Shown here piece by piece: positions 27,976-36,716 of a stretch of DNA of 64,000 nucleotides. Numbering within the stretch: position 1 is the first letter of the stretch; each line of letters starts with the position of its first letter. Source of the DNA: Sphingomonas folli (lineage in GTDB: Bacteria > Pseudomonadota > Alphaproteobacteria > Sphingomonadales > Sphingomonadaceae). The notes beneath the pieces are model-generated. The model saw nothing but the letters and a program-made list of their open reading frames with translations. It did no database searches and had not been told where the DNA came from. Position numbers and translations under genes: made by a program. Location of the stretch: contig NZ_JAHXZL010000003.1 in assembly GCF_019429525.1 (NCBI RefSeq), forward strand, positions 406,463-470,462. The letters run 5' to 3'.

Positions 27976-29916
27976 ATGCAAGACGACTCCTCCGGTGGCA
28001 TGAAGGACGACGTGAACACCATCGCGCAGCCCGCTTTGAGCGCAACATCGACGGCGCCCGTGCCGCTCGTGCTGCTGCCGGGTACGCTGTGCGACGGACG
28101 GCTGTTCGCTCCCCTGCTGTCGCGGCTGGACGAGCGCTTGATCGCGACACCCTCGATCGACGGCGACGACCCGGTCGCCGTCGCACGGCGGCTGCTCGCG
28201 CGCTTGCCGGCGCATTTCGCCCTTCTCGGCTTCTCGCTCGGCGGCCTGGTGGCGCTCGAGATGGCGCTGATGGCGCCAGACCGAGTCGTCGGGCTGGCAC
28301 TCGTGAACAGCAACGCGCGGGCCCGAGCGGTCGACGCGCCACCTCACCCCGGACCTCCATCCGCGGCCATCGCCGCGGTTGCGCCTCGAGCCTTCGGTTC
28401 GGCTCGCGGCGGCGATGACGGCCTGCGCGTGCTTCTGGAGGACATGGCATCGACCTTCGACGCGCCAACGCATGCAGCGCAAGAAAAGCTCGCCGCCACC
28501 CGAACGGACAAGCGCTCTCTCCTCGCGCAACTGGCCATGCCCGCGCTCGTACTCGGCGGCGTGCAGGACGTGCTCTGCCCGCCGACACTGCAGCACGAGC
28601 TTGCGGAGGGACTGCCGGACGCAGCGCTGGTACTGCTTGACGGGGTCGGCCACTTCGCGCCGCTGGAGAGTCCCGACGACGTCGCAGTACACGTCGCGAC
28701 CTGGCTCGCACGCGTCGATCACGCCGCAGCCGCTGCTAACCTGCCAACATCGACATGTCGCACAGGAGACGAGATGACCAAGGCCGCCACGCACGATCAG
28801 TCCAGCCAACCATCGACTACGGATGAAAGCCAGCAGAACGCAGCCGTTCTGCAGGTCGAGCGCCGCGACTTCACCGAGCTCGTCCCGACAGACCGGGAGC
28901 GCGTGCAGGGCATGCGCGGATTCGACCCGATCTACACCGACATCGTCGACTATATCGTCCGCTGCACCCATCGGATCTGGGATGAGCGGGATGTCGGGCT
29001 CATCTACACGCATTACACGCACAACTGCGTCGCCTACACCACCATGGGCACGATGTACGACCGCGAGACGCACATCCGCGACACGATCCAGCGCCTCGTC
29101 GAGTTCCCGGACCGCCGCGGCCTTGCGCAGCAGGTCATCTGGCGCGGCAATGATCGCGACGGCTTCTACACCAGCCACATGACGCACGGACAGGGGCGGC
29201 ATTCGCAGTTCGGCATGTACGGCAAGCCGACGGGACGCACCTTCCTGACGCGAACGGTCGCCGACTGCATGATCCTGGAGAACAAGATCTACAAGGAGTG
29301 GATCGTGCGCGACAACATGGGCCCGGTTATCCAGCTTGGCCTGGATCCGCACGCCTACGCGCAGGACATCGCTGTCAGGAAATTCGAGGCGGGTGAGCCG
29401 ATCATGGAAGTCGTCGAGAACCGGCGTCTGCTCGGCCAGTATCCGCCCGAGACGGACGCGGACACGTCCATCGCCCACAGCGAGGGCGAGGCGCAGCTGC
29501 TGCGCGACCTCCACCACATCTACAATAAGCGAATGTTCGGGCGCATCCACGAGCTCTACGCACCCAATTGCCAGTGGCACGGGCCGCTAATGCGCGAGTA
29601 CTACGGCGTGGCAGCGGTGCTGCAGCAGACGATGCGGCTCGTCGCCCTCATCCCGGACGGCTTTTACGTGCCCCAGCACATTTGCTCAGTCGAGAGTGAG
29701 GAGGGCGGCACGAAATACGCCGTCCGCTGGACGCTCGACGGGCACCATCTCGGGTACGGGCCGCTCGGCGCGCCGACCGGCCACCCGCTGTTCGTCATGG
29801 GCGTCAGCCATTACCACGTCCGAGACGGAAAGATCATCGACGAATGGTCGGTCTACGACGAGCTGTCGATGCTGGCGCAGATCAAGCTCGCGGCCCTGCA
29901 GCGCGCTGCGGGCTGA
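27976..29916 (+). CDS. Alpha/beta-hydrolase fused to SnoaL/NTF2-like domains
   Basis: One open frame encodes an N-terminal alpha/beta-hydrolase (PLVLLPGTLCDGRLF, nucleophile elbow GFSLGGLVALE, acid in GGVQDVLCP, His in GVGHFAPLE) followed, without a stop, by about 380 residues of NTF2/SnoaL-like sequence, apparently two such folds in tandem (first around YTHNCVAYTTMG, second around HELYAPNCQWHGP). A strong site AGGAGACGAG precedes an internal ATG at 28774 (MTKAATHDQ), so the second part may also, or only, be made as a separate protein. The start at 27976 is uncertain (28000 is possible); an in-frame ATG at 27922 lies upstream of the operator. SnoaL folds bind small hydrophobic or polyketide-like molecules. 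The amidase follows by 61 bp. Confidence 0.75.
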   Translation: MQDDSSGGMKDDVNTIAQPALSATSTAPVPLVLLPGTLCDGRLFAPLLSRLDERLIATPSIDGDDPVAVARRLLARLPAHFALLGFSLGGLVALEMALMAPDRVVGLALVNSNARARAVDAPPHPGPPSAAIAAVAPRAFGSARGGDDGLRVLLEDMASTFDAPTHAAQEKLAATRTDKRSLLAQLAMPALVLGGVQDVLCPPTLQHELAEGLPDAALVLLDGVGHFAPLESPDDVAVHVATWLARVDHAAAAANLPTSTCRTGDEMTKAATHDQSSQPSTTDESQQNAAVLQVERRDFTELVPTDRERVQGMRGFDPIYTDIVDYIVRCTHRIWDERDVGLIYTHYTHNCVAYTTMGTMYDRETHIRDTIQRLVEFPDRRGLAQQVIWRGNDRDGFYTSHMTHGQGRHSQFGMYGKPTGRTFLTRTVADCMILENKIYKEWIVRDNMGPVIQLGLDPHAYAQDIAVRKFEAGEPIMEVVENRRLLGQYPPETDADTSIAHSEGEAQLLRDLHHIYNKRMFGRIHELYAPNCQWHGPLMREYYGVAAVLQQTMRLVALIPDGFYVPQHICSVESEEGGTKYAVRWTLDGHHLGYGPLGAPTGHPLFVMGVSHYHVRDGKIIDEWSVYDELSMLAQIKLAALQRAAG

Positions 29917-29977
29917 CGCATAGCGGCGCGCTCTTCGGGGCGCGCCGTTCCACTGCATCGAACGGATCGGCGGCACC

Positions 29978-31339
29978 ATGGACGATGGTCACGACATTCG
30001 CGCCTTCCTCAGCAGCTGCGAGGCTGGACGGGACAGCGCGGGCGCCGCAGTCGCGGCGTGTCTCGCGCGGATCGCCGCGCACGACCGCGCCGGCCTGTCC
30101 CTCTCCGCCATGCTCCGCGTCAGCCCGGACGCGCAGGACGTAGCGAGCGATCGCGACGGCGCACGCCGACGGGGCGCGCGCGTGGGCACCCTTCATGGCG
30201 TGCCGATCGCGGTGAAGGACAACATCGACCTGGCGGGCATGCCGACCACCTCGGGCTGCCGCGCGCTTGAGGCGGCCATGCCTTGGCGGACCGCGCCCGC
30301 GCTGGACGCCCTCCTGGCTGCGGGCGCGATCGTCGTTGGCAAGACAAACCTGTCGGAACTCTCGTTCGAGATCCGGTCGCGCAGTTCGCTAGGTGGCGAT
30401 ACACGCAATCCCTTTTCGCCGACGGTGACGTCGGGCGGCTCCAGCGGCGGCACCGCGGTCGCGGTCGCGGCCGGGTTCGCCTTGGCCGGGCTGGGTACAG
30501 ACACGGGAGGCTCGATCCGCGTACCGGCCGCCTATAACGGGCTCGTGGGGCTGCGACCGACCTGGGGCACGATACCGACCATCGGGGTCGCACCGCTCGC
30601 GCCTTCCACGGACACCGTCGGCACGATCACCCGCAGCGTGGACGACGCGGCGACGATGTTAGGCCTGCTTGCGGCGGCGCGATCACCGTCGTCGGACGCG
30701 CGTGCCGGCATGCGGGTCGGCGTCCTGCGCCAGCTCCTCGGTACATCCGTCGAGATCGACGCAGGCATCGACCGGGCGAAGGCCGCGCTGCACGCCGCAG
30801 GGGTTGAGGTCGATGCGGCGCCGGACCTGCCGGACGCGGTCCTGCCGCGCGGCGACCATATCGTGGACGAGGAGTTCGGCCCCTCATTCGATGCTTACCT
30901 CAGGAGCAACTTCCGGCCGGGCACGGCTGCCGATTCGCTGGCGGCGGTGATCGCCGAGCGAGGATTCCTCCCGGAGTATGAAGAGGTCCTGCGCGCGCGC
31001 GCGGTACCGCGAAGCGCTTCGGTGAGAGCCGCCATCCTGGTGCGCCACGCCGAGCTGAGGTCCGCCCTGACGCGAGTGATAGAGAGCGGCGGCTTCGACG
31101 CCCTCCTCTACCCGCCCTCGGCCGTCCTGCCTTCCTCGATGGATAACCCGAAGGGCGGATGGGCTCCCGAACTCGCCGCGTGCAGCGGCTGGCCGGCGCT
31201 GACGGTACCGGTGGGTCGGGCGAGCGGCGGGATGCCGCTGTCGGCAGAGCTCCTCGGCCGCCCTTACGCGGAAGCGACGCTCTTCGCGCTCGGCCGAGCG
31301 ATCGAGGCTTCCGCGGCCCGCCCCACACCTAGACTCTGA
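29978..31339 (+). CDS. Amidase-signature family hydrolase
   Basis: A 453-residue amidase. The catalytic Lys is in GVPIAVKDNIDLAG (about residue 80), the cis-Ser in VTSGGSSGGTAVAVAAGF and the nucleophile Ser in GTDTGGSIRVPAAYNG, giving the complete Ser-cisSer-Lys triad with normal spacing. It cleaves a C-N amide, ester or carbamate bond; the substrate is unknown. It follows the hydrolase/SnoaL gene and is probably under the same LacI operator. A strong hairpin separates it from the convergent receptor gene. Confidence 0.92.
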   Translation: MDDGHDIRAFLSSCEAGRDSAGAAVAACLARIAAHDRAGLSLSAMLRVSPDAQDVASDRDGARRRGARVGTLHGVPIAVKDNIDLAGMPTTSGCRALEAAMPWRTAPALDALLAAGAIVVGKTNLSELSFEIRSRSSLGGDTRNPFSPTVTSGGSSGGTAVAVAAGFALAGLGTDTGGSIRVPAAYNGLVGLRPTWGTIPTIGVAPLAPSTDTVGTITRSVDDAATMLGLLAAARSPSSDARAGMRVGVLRQLLGTSVEIDAGIDRAKAALHAAGVEVDAAPDLPDAVLPRGDHIVDEEFGPSFDAYLRSNFRPGTAADSLAAVIAERGFLPEYEEVLRARAVPRSASVRAAILVRHAELRSALTRVIESGGFDALLYPPSAVLPSSMDNPKGGWAPELAACSGWPALTVPVGRASGGMPLSAELLGRPYAEATLFALGRAIEASAARPTPRL

Positions 31340-31342
31340 GGA

Positions 31343-31364
31343 CCGGCCGCTTGCAGGCGGCCGG
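31343..31364. terminator. Bidirectional hairpin between amidase and TonB receptor
   Basis: Perfect 8-bp stem CCGGCCGC (31343-31350) with GCGGCCGG (31357-31364) across a 6-base loop, in the 38-bp gap between two convergent genes. Symmetry suits termination of both. Confidence 0.6.
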
Positions 31365-31377
31365 CCCGGCTCGTGCG

Positions 31378-33732
31378 TCAGAATTTAACGCCCGCACGTA
31401 CCCCGTACGTCGCGGGCGGGCCGTAAGAGACCTGCACGCGCTGGGCGCGCCCTACCACGGCGCTCAGCAGAACCGCCCGGTCGGTGACGTTGTTGCCGTA
31501 ACCCTCCACGTAGAAGCGGCCGCCTGCCTCCGTCCAGCGCAGCGACACGTCGAATTTGTCATACGCCCTCTGGAAGTCGAGAACGGTGTTGAAGTCGGTC
31601 GTGAAGTAGCTGCTCGAGTGCAACCAGTTGGCGTAGGGCGCGATCGTACCCGCGCTCCCGAGATTGATGTCGTAGTAGACTGCCACCGTCGTCTTCAGCT
31701 TGGGTGACTGCGGGATGCGGCGCCCGGCCAGATCGAGCGAGACCGGATCCTGCCCGTTCGAGGCGCCGTAGAAGTTGTTGCCACTGATGTAGCGGGTGTA
31801 CTTGCCATTCAGATATGCTGCCGTCACGTCGATGTGCAAATCCGGTAGGGGTAAGGTGCGCAGCGTCACCTCGCCGCCGTAGCTCCGCGCGCGGCCGGCG
31901 CTTCCGAAGTACGACAAGAGCGGTGTATACACGTTGATTTGAAGGTCAGTGTATTTGTTGTAGTACAGCGCCAGCTCGGTCTGGACGCGTCCGTTGAAGA
32001 ACTGGTTCTTGATGCCTGCCTCGTAAGCGTTCACCTTCTGCGGCGTGTACGACGCAGGGATGGCGGCGTCCCCTCCCGTGTCGTTGACCCCGCCCGAGGC
32101 GAAACCGGTCGAGGCGGTGGCATACACCATGGTCCTGCGATCTGGCGTGTACTGAAGACCGGCCCGCCAGGTCACGCTGTCGAACGACGGCGAACCGGAA
32201 GTCACGCTGTACGGGGTCGTGAACTCGTACGTGTTGGGAACGCCGTCGGCGAAGTCGGCGAAGTCGAACGACTTCTTCTCGTACGAGTAGCGGATGCCAC
32301 CGATGACGCGCAGCGTCTCGGGCACGATCGCGTAGGTTCCCTGCGCGTAAGCGGCATAGGCATTCGTCTTGAGCGCCGCGTCGGCACGGAAGCCCGGAAC
32401 AGTGGAGCCCGGTGCGTCGATCTTCTGCTGATACGTCTCGAAGATGTCGTCGTGCAGGTAGTAGCCGCCGATGATCCACTGAAACGGATCGGTGCTGTTC
32501 GAGACCAGCTGCACCTCCTGCGTGAACGTCTTCGCACGCGTGTTGGGCTCCTGTTGCCCTGAGCCGAAGCCGATCGCAGGCGCCTGGAAGACCACGCTGC
32601 TCTGGTCGTTGTCGGCGCTGCGGTGCGCTCGGAAGAAGGTGTAGCCCGTGATGGATCTCACCGTAGCGCCACCGAGATCGTAGCTGATCGTGCCCGAACC
32701 ATAGTTCTCGCGCAGATGCTCGAACGGCTGATAGTCCCAGTCGTTGGTGTAGGGTCCGGGCGTGACTGCCACGCCGACATCCACCCCGTTCACGAGGACG
32801 GAGCCGTTCTTCACAGAAGGGTTCACGGCATAGGGCACGCCGTTGATGGACTGGTAGCCCGTCTGCGGATTGATGAGCGTGCCCGCCACCTTGTAGCCGT
32901 AAGAGCCCGCGCCCGCATCGTCGCGACGCCAGAAACCGCCGTGCAGCTCGACCTCCAGCTGGCTGTCCGGAGTCCACTTCAGCGAGGCACGCCCGGCATA
33001 TTCCTTGAGATCGGCCATCTCGACGCCGGCGGTGCTGCGGACGTAGCCGTCGTGGTCCTGGTAGACGCCGGCGACGCGCAGGGCGAGTGTATCGCTGAGC
33101 GGCGCGTTCACGAAGCCGTCGATCCGCTGCGAGTTGTAGTTGCCGAAGTCGACGTTCAGCCCAGCCTCGACCTTGTTGGTCGGCGAGGCCGTGACGACGC
33201 TCAGATTGCCGCCGAAGGTGTTGCGGCCGTACAGCGTTCCCTGCGGCCCGCGCTGCACCTCGACGCGGGCGACGTCGAAGAGGGGGATGCTCTGCTGCTG
33301 CGTGCGGCTCTGGTAGATGCCGTCGATGTAGAAGCCGATCACCGGGTCGTTCTGCGCACTGACCAGGCTCGTGCGTACGCCGCGGATAGCGGGGAACGAG
33401 TCCGATCCCTGGCTACCCCATGTGAAACCGGGCGCGATGAATTCCAGTCGGCCGACATTGTCGGCGTGGAGGCGCTGCAGATCCGCCCCGCTGACCGCCG
33501 TGATCGAGATGGGCACGTCCTGCAGCCGTTCGGCCCGGCGCTGCGCCGTGACGATGACGTCGCCGGGCAGGAGATCTCCGGTCTGGTCCGCCGAGGACGA
33601 TGACTGTTGCGACGCGCTCGCCTCGACCGGCGTCGACGCGGGCGCCTCCTGCGCCGCCGCGGGAACTGTGCCGAGCCCGGCCGCAGCAAGGGCCAGCACC
33701 GACGCATCTCGAAGCCACAGCATGCTCTTCAT
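31378..33732 (-). CDS. TonB-dependent outer-membrane receptor (LacI regulon)
   Basis: A 784-residue receptor: signal peptide ending GTVPAAAQ, plug start DVIVTAQRRAERLQDVPISI, plug core RGPQGTLYGRNTFGGNLSV, barrel ending YGVRAGVKF. The RNTFGGN plug variant is shared with the receptor at 38049, marking the two as paralogues. I chose the ATG at 33732 because it gives a proper signal peptide; the upstream extension crosses operator 2. A LacI-type operator lies 64 bp upstream, and an MFS carrier is divergent, so uptake across both membranes is under one control region. Confidence 0.92.
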   Translation of the reverse strand: MKSMLWLRDASVLALAAAGLGTVPAAAQEAPASTPVEASASQQSSSSADQTGDLLPGDVIVTAQRRAERLQDVPISITAVSGADLQRLHADNVGRLEFIAPGFTWGSQGSDSFPAIRGVRTSLVSAQNDPVIGFYIDGIYQSRTQQQSIPLFDVARVEVQRGPQGTLYGRNTFGGNLSVVTASPTNKVEAGLNVDFGNYNSQRIDGFVNAPLSDTLALRVAGVYQDHDGYVRSTAGVEMADLKEYAGRASLKWTPDSQLEVELHGGFWRRDDAGAGSYGYKVAGTLINPQTGYQSINGVPYAVNPSVKNGSVLVNGVDVGVAVTPGPYTNDWDYQPFEHLRENYGSGTISYDLGGATVRSITGYTFFRAHRSADNDQSSVVFQAPAIGFGSGQQEPNTRAKTFTQEVQLVSNSTDPFQWIIGGYYLHDDIFETYQQKIDAPGSTVPGFRADAALKTNAYAAYAQGTYAIVPETLRVIGGIRYSYEKKSFDFADFADGVPNTYEFTTPYSVTSGSPSFDSVTWRAGLQYTPDRRTMVYATASTGFASGGVNDTGGDAAIPASYTPQKVNAYEAGIKNQFFNGRVQTELALYYNKYTDLQINVYTPLLSYFGSAGRARSYGGEVTLRTLPLPDLHIDVTAAYLNGKYTRYISGNNFYGASNGQDPVSLDLAGRRIPQSPKLKTTVAVYYDINLGSAGTIAPYANWLHSSSYFTTDFNTVLDFQRAYDKFDVSLRWTEAGGRFYVEGYGNNVTDRAVLLSAVVGRAQRVQVSYGPPATYGVRAGVKF

Positions 33733-33795
33733 CGCCCTTCCCTCCCATTGGCCGCCACGTGCCTCTCCAGCGCGACTCTCGGCTCGGCGATAGAA

Positions 33796-33809
33796 TGCAT
33801 GCGGATGCA
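33796..33809. promoter_or_regulatory. LacI-type operator 2 (TGCATGCGGATGCA)
   Basis: 14-bp near-palindrome with central CG, 64 bp upstream of the receptor start, same pattern as operators 1 and 6. Part of a divergent control region with operator 3. Confidence 0.75.
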
Positions 33810-33937
33810 TGTACGAGCAAGTGGGTAGCGGGATAAAGTTGCTGTATGTTGCCGCCGGCAGGCTAAGCGCCGCGGAGGGCAGCGTGCATGGGTGCGGAGA
33901 CGCTTCTCGAATGTACCGACGCAAGCCTGTTTACAAC

Positions 33938-33951
33938 AGAATGCGAATGCA
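33938..33951. promoter_or_regulatory. LacI-type operator 3 (AGAATGCGAATGCA)
   Basis: The right half GAATGCA matches the other sites exactly; the left half is weaker. It lies 26 bp upstream of the MFS start at 33978, in the receptor/MFS divergent region and 142 bp from operator 2, a spacing that would allow looping. Confidence 0.6.
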
Positions 33952-33977
33952 ATCTAACGGCGGGAGAGAGGTACGGG

Positions 33978-35261
33978 ATGGCGCACGAGAACCAGACGAC
34001 TCCGAGGCCGGCACGATCGCTTTCCCGCGAGCGGCGCCTCGCCATCTTCGCGGCGCTGATGCTGGGCGAGTTCCTTTATGGCTGGGCCTGGAACAGCGTG
34101 GACGTGCTTCGACCGTTCCAACGCAGCGCTCTCGACCTGACGCTCGTCCAGGCTGGCTCGACCTACTCCGCGCAGGGAGCGGGAGCGCTGATCGGCGCGA
34201 TCCTCATCGGACAACTCGCCGATCGCTTTGGCCGGCGCAGCGTAGCCGCGGCGATCATCATGGGCTATGGCCTCTCGTTGCTGTCCGGACTGCTCGTGAC
34301 GAGCTATCCGCAACTGCTTGCCCAGCGCTTCCTGCTCGGCCTCTTCACCGGGGGCGTCTTCCCCGTAGGGGTCAGCATCTACGTCAATCTGTTCGAGGAG
34401 CATCTGCGCGGCAGGGTGGCCGGCATGCTCAACGCATGCTTCAGTTCGTCCATCGTCGCGCTCGGCTTGGCCCTGGGCGCTTTGGGCGGTCACGACTGGC
34501 ATCTCCTGCTCTGGATCGGCGGCGTGCCGCCGCTGCTTCTCGCTGGCGCCATGCTGCTGCTCATTCCCGCAGGATCGGTGGTCGACCGGCACGTCACGCG
34601 CGGCGAGAAGCTGCCGGTACGGGAGTTGTTCCACCCGGCGGTTCGCCGACAGACGCTGCTGCTTGCGACGATGACCGGGCTGAACTTCTTCGGCTATCAG
34701 GCATATAGCGGTTGGCTCACGACCTATCTCACCGGCGTACGCGGTCTGTCGGCCGGTGCGGCCGGGAACCTCGTCGCCTGGCAGTTCGCAGGCAACATCA
34801 TCGGCGGCTTCGCCTGGGGCTGGGCGGCGGATCGCTTCGGCCGGCGCTTCAACGCCAGCGGCTTCCTTGTCGCGTCGGTCGCCATCCTCGTGTATCTCTC
34901 GATGCCGACCAGCCTGACGCTGTTCCGTCTCGTCGGGCTCATCTACGGATCGATGCTGTGCTCCAGCGTGATCTGGGGTCCGTGGCTGGCCGAGCTGTAT
35001 CCGCCCCACTTACGCTCCACGGCTGCCTCGATCTTCAACTGGGGACGCATCATCAGCTTCTTCGCGCCGCTCGCGACGGGCTTGCTCGCCGATCGCTACG
35101 GCCTGCCCGCCGCCATGGCGTCGGCGGCTGCGGCCTTCGCAGCGGCCGCCCTGATCTGGCTCAGCCAGCGCGAGACGCTGCGGTCGAAGGTGCGGGAGCG
35201 CTCGATGCCAGCCGCCGATCCCCTCTTCCCGGCCTCAGCATCGGTGCGGGACGCCAGCTGA
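33978..35261 (+). CDS. MFS transporter (LacI regulon), paralogue 1
   Basis: A 427-residue, twelve-helix carrier. The segments GEFLYGWAWNSVDVLRPF in helix 1, GQLADRFGRRS in the helix 2-3 loop and WAADRFGRRFN in the 8-9 loop are standard MFS signatures; WGPWLAELYPPHLRSTAASIFNWG is typical of sugar/acid symporter-like members. It is clearly related to the carrier at 40744, with many identical stretches (YSAQGAGALIGAI, LLLATMTGLNFF). ATG 33978 follows GGGAGAGAGG. It is divergent from the receptor at 31378, with operators 2 and 3 between. Confidence 0.9.
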   Translation: MAHENQTTPRPARSLSRERRLAIFAALMLGEFLYGWAWNSVDVLRPFQRSALDLTLVQAGSTYSAQGAGALIGAILIGQLADRFGRRSVAAAIIMGYGLSLLSGLLVTSYPQLLAQRFLLGLFTGGVFPVGVSIYVNLFEEHLRGRVAGMLNACFSSSIVALGLALGALGGHDWHLLLWIGGVPPLLLAGAMLLLIPAGSVVDRHVTRGEKLPVRELFHPAVRRQTLLLATMTGLNFFGYQAYSGWLTTYLTGVRGLSAGAAGNLVAWQFAGNIIGGFAWGWAADRFGRRFNASGFLVASVAILVYLSMPTSLTLFRLVGLIYGSMLCSSVIWGPWLAELYPPHLRSTAASIFNWGRIISFFAPLATGLLADRYGLPAAMASAAAAFAAAALIWLSQRETLRSKVRERSMPAADPLFPASASVRDAS

Positions 35262-35286
35262 GAAGTCGGCAGCGACCTGAGCATTC

Positions 35287-35316
35287 GGGGGCGGTCCGGC
35301 TTGGCCCTCCGCCCCC
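35287..35316. terminator. Hairpin between convergent MFS and HisD genes
   Basis: GGGGGCGG (35287-35294) pairs with CCGCCCCC (35309-35316) across a 14-base loop, in the 63-bp gap between convergent genes. It probably ends transcription in both directions. Confidence 0.55.
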
Positions 35317-35324
35317 TTCGAGCC

Positions 35325-36632
35325 TCAGGCCAGACTCGCAGACTGGTGCAGTCGGTCGACCCGGACCTGCGCCGCCTTCATGTGGCCATCCAGCCCCTCG
35401 CTCGCGCTCTGGCGCGAGGCAGGCGGGCCGACCTTCAGCACCGCCTCGTCCGACAGCCACTGGTGCGTGGCGATCTTGACGTAGCTGCCGACCCATAGTC
35501 CGCCCGTGTAGCGCCCCGCGCCCATCGTCGGCAGCGTGTGGTTGGTGCCCACCGTCTTGTCCGAATAGACGACGCTGGCGTTCTCGCCGATGAACAGCGA
35601 TCCATAGTTCCGCAGCTTGGCGGCCAGCCCATGAGCGTCGGTCGTATGCACCTGGAGATGCTCCGCCGCGACATGGTCGGAGTAGGCGATCATCGCGGTC
35701 TCGTCGGCGCAGAGGACGATCTCGCCGTAGTTGGCCCAGCTCTCACCCGCGATCTTCGCGGTCGCCAGCGTCGCGAGCTGACGCTCCACCTCGCGCGCGG
35801 TCTCTTCTGCCACGGCGCGATCGGTGGTGATCAGGCCGACGCGCGTGCGCACGTCATGCTCCGCCTGGGCGAGCAGGTCCGTGGCGATGAGGCGGGGGTC
35901 GCCGCTCGCGTCCGCCAGCACGAAGATCTCCGAAGGTCCGGCGAGCTGGTCGATGCCCACCGGTCCGAACACCTGCCGCTTCGCCTCGTTGACGAAGGCG
36001 TTGCCGGGCCCGACGATCTTGTTCACCTGAGGCACACTCGCCGTTCCGAACGCCATCGCGGCGATCGCCTGGGCCCCGCCGATCCGGAAGATGCGGTCGG
36101 CGCCCGAGAGATGGCACCCCGCGATCATCGCCTGGTGCGCGTTGGGGGGAAGGCATGCGACCACCTCGTCGCAGCCTGCCACCTTGCCCGGCACGATCGT
36201 CATGATCGGCGCTGAAAGCAGCGGGAAGCGCCCGCCTGGCACGTAGGCGCCGACCCGCTCGATCGGGATCACGCGATGTCCGAGATGCAGGCCGGGCAGC
36301 GGCTCCACTTCGAGCGGCAGCATGGTCGCAAGCTGCGCCTGGGCGAATCGCCGGACGTTCTCGATAGCGAACTCGGTATCCGCGCGCGTCTGCGGGTCCA
36401 GCGCCGACACCGCGGCGAGCCTCTCCTCGTGCGTGACCTCGAACCGGTCGAGTTCCGCACGGTCGAACTTGATCGAATATTCGCGCACCGCCTCGTCGCC
36501 GCGCGATTTCACGTCCGCGAGGACGGCCTCGACGATGCCGACCACGTCGCTCGTATCGGCGATCGAGTCGCGCGCCGGCGCCTTGACATACGTGGTGCTG
36601 TGCTCGAACCCCTGCGGCGCCGTATCGGCCAT
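35325..36632 (-). CDS. HisD-family NAD-dependent dehydrogenase (not histidine biosynthetic by context), paralogue 1
   Basis: A 435-residue protein of the histidinol dehydrogenase family. Key parts are visible: GPGNAFVNEAKRQVFG, QAEHDVRT with the zinc-ligand Gln and His, AAEHLQVHT with the catalytic Glu-His pair, [18 protein letters not shown] and the late EGLDGH zinc His. The GTNHTLPT...RYTGGLWVG pattern is that of catabolic HisD homologues such as sulfopropanediol dehydrogenases, and there are no his genes nearby, so it probably oxidises a hydroxyl group of the island's substrate. Operator 4 lies 52 bp upstream; the gene is divergent from the LacI regulator. Confidence 0.87.
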   Translation of the reverse strand: MADTAPQGFEHSTTYVKAPARDSIADTSDVVGIVEAVLADVKSRGDEAVREYSIKFDRAELDRFEVTHEERLAAVSALDPQTRADTEFAIENVRRFAQAQLATMLPLEVEPLPGLHLGHRVIPIERVGAYVPGGRFPLLSAPIMTIVPGKVAGCDEVVACLPPNAHQAMIAGCHLSGADRIFRIGGAQAIAAMAFGTASVPQVNKIVGPGNAFVNEAKRQVFGPVGIDQLAGPSEIFVLADASGDPRLIATDLLAQAEHDVRTRVGLITTDRAVAEETAREVERQLATLATAKIAGESWANYGEIVLCADETAMIAYSDHVAAEHLQVHTTDAHGLAAKLRNYGSLFIGENASVVYSDKTVGTNHTLPTMGAGRYTGGLWVGSYVKIATHQWLSDEAVLKVGPPASRQSASEGLDGHMKAAQVRVDRLHQSASLA

Positions 36633-36684
36633 GTGCGTCGTCTCCCTGCGAGCGTCGCGACGTGCGATGCTGACGCGACGTTAT

Positions 36685-36698
36685 TGAATTCGAATGCA
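36685..36698. promoter_or_regulatory. LacI-type operator 4 (TGAATTCGAATGCA)
   Basis: One mismatch in the left half relative to TGCATnCG. It lies between the divergent HisD and LacI genes, 18 bp before the proposed LacI start, so it could serve autoregulation as well as HisD control. Confidence 0.7.
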
Positions 36699-36716
36699 GT
36701 TGTCACGGGGGCACGG

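Noticed and set aside
27892..29580. 562-codon minus-strand frame
   Set aside because: Fully antisense to the hydrolase/SnoaL gene, which has clear motifs; shadow frame.
35325..36632. Histidine biosynthesis hisD
   Set aside because: No other his genes nearby, a second paralogue in the same regulon, LacI operator upstream and catabolic-type motifs.
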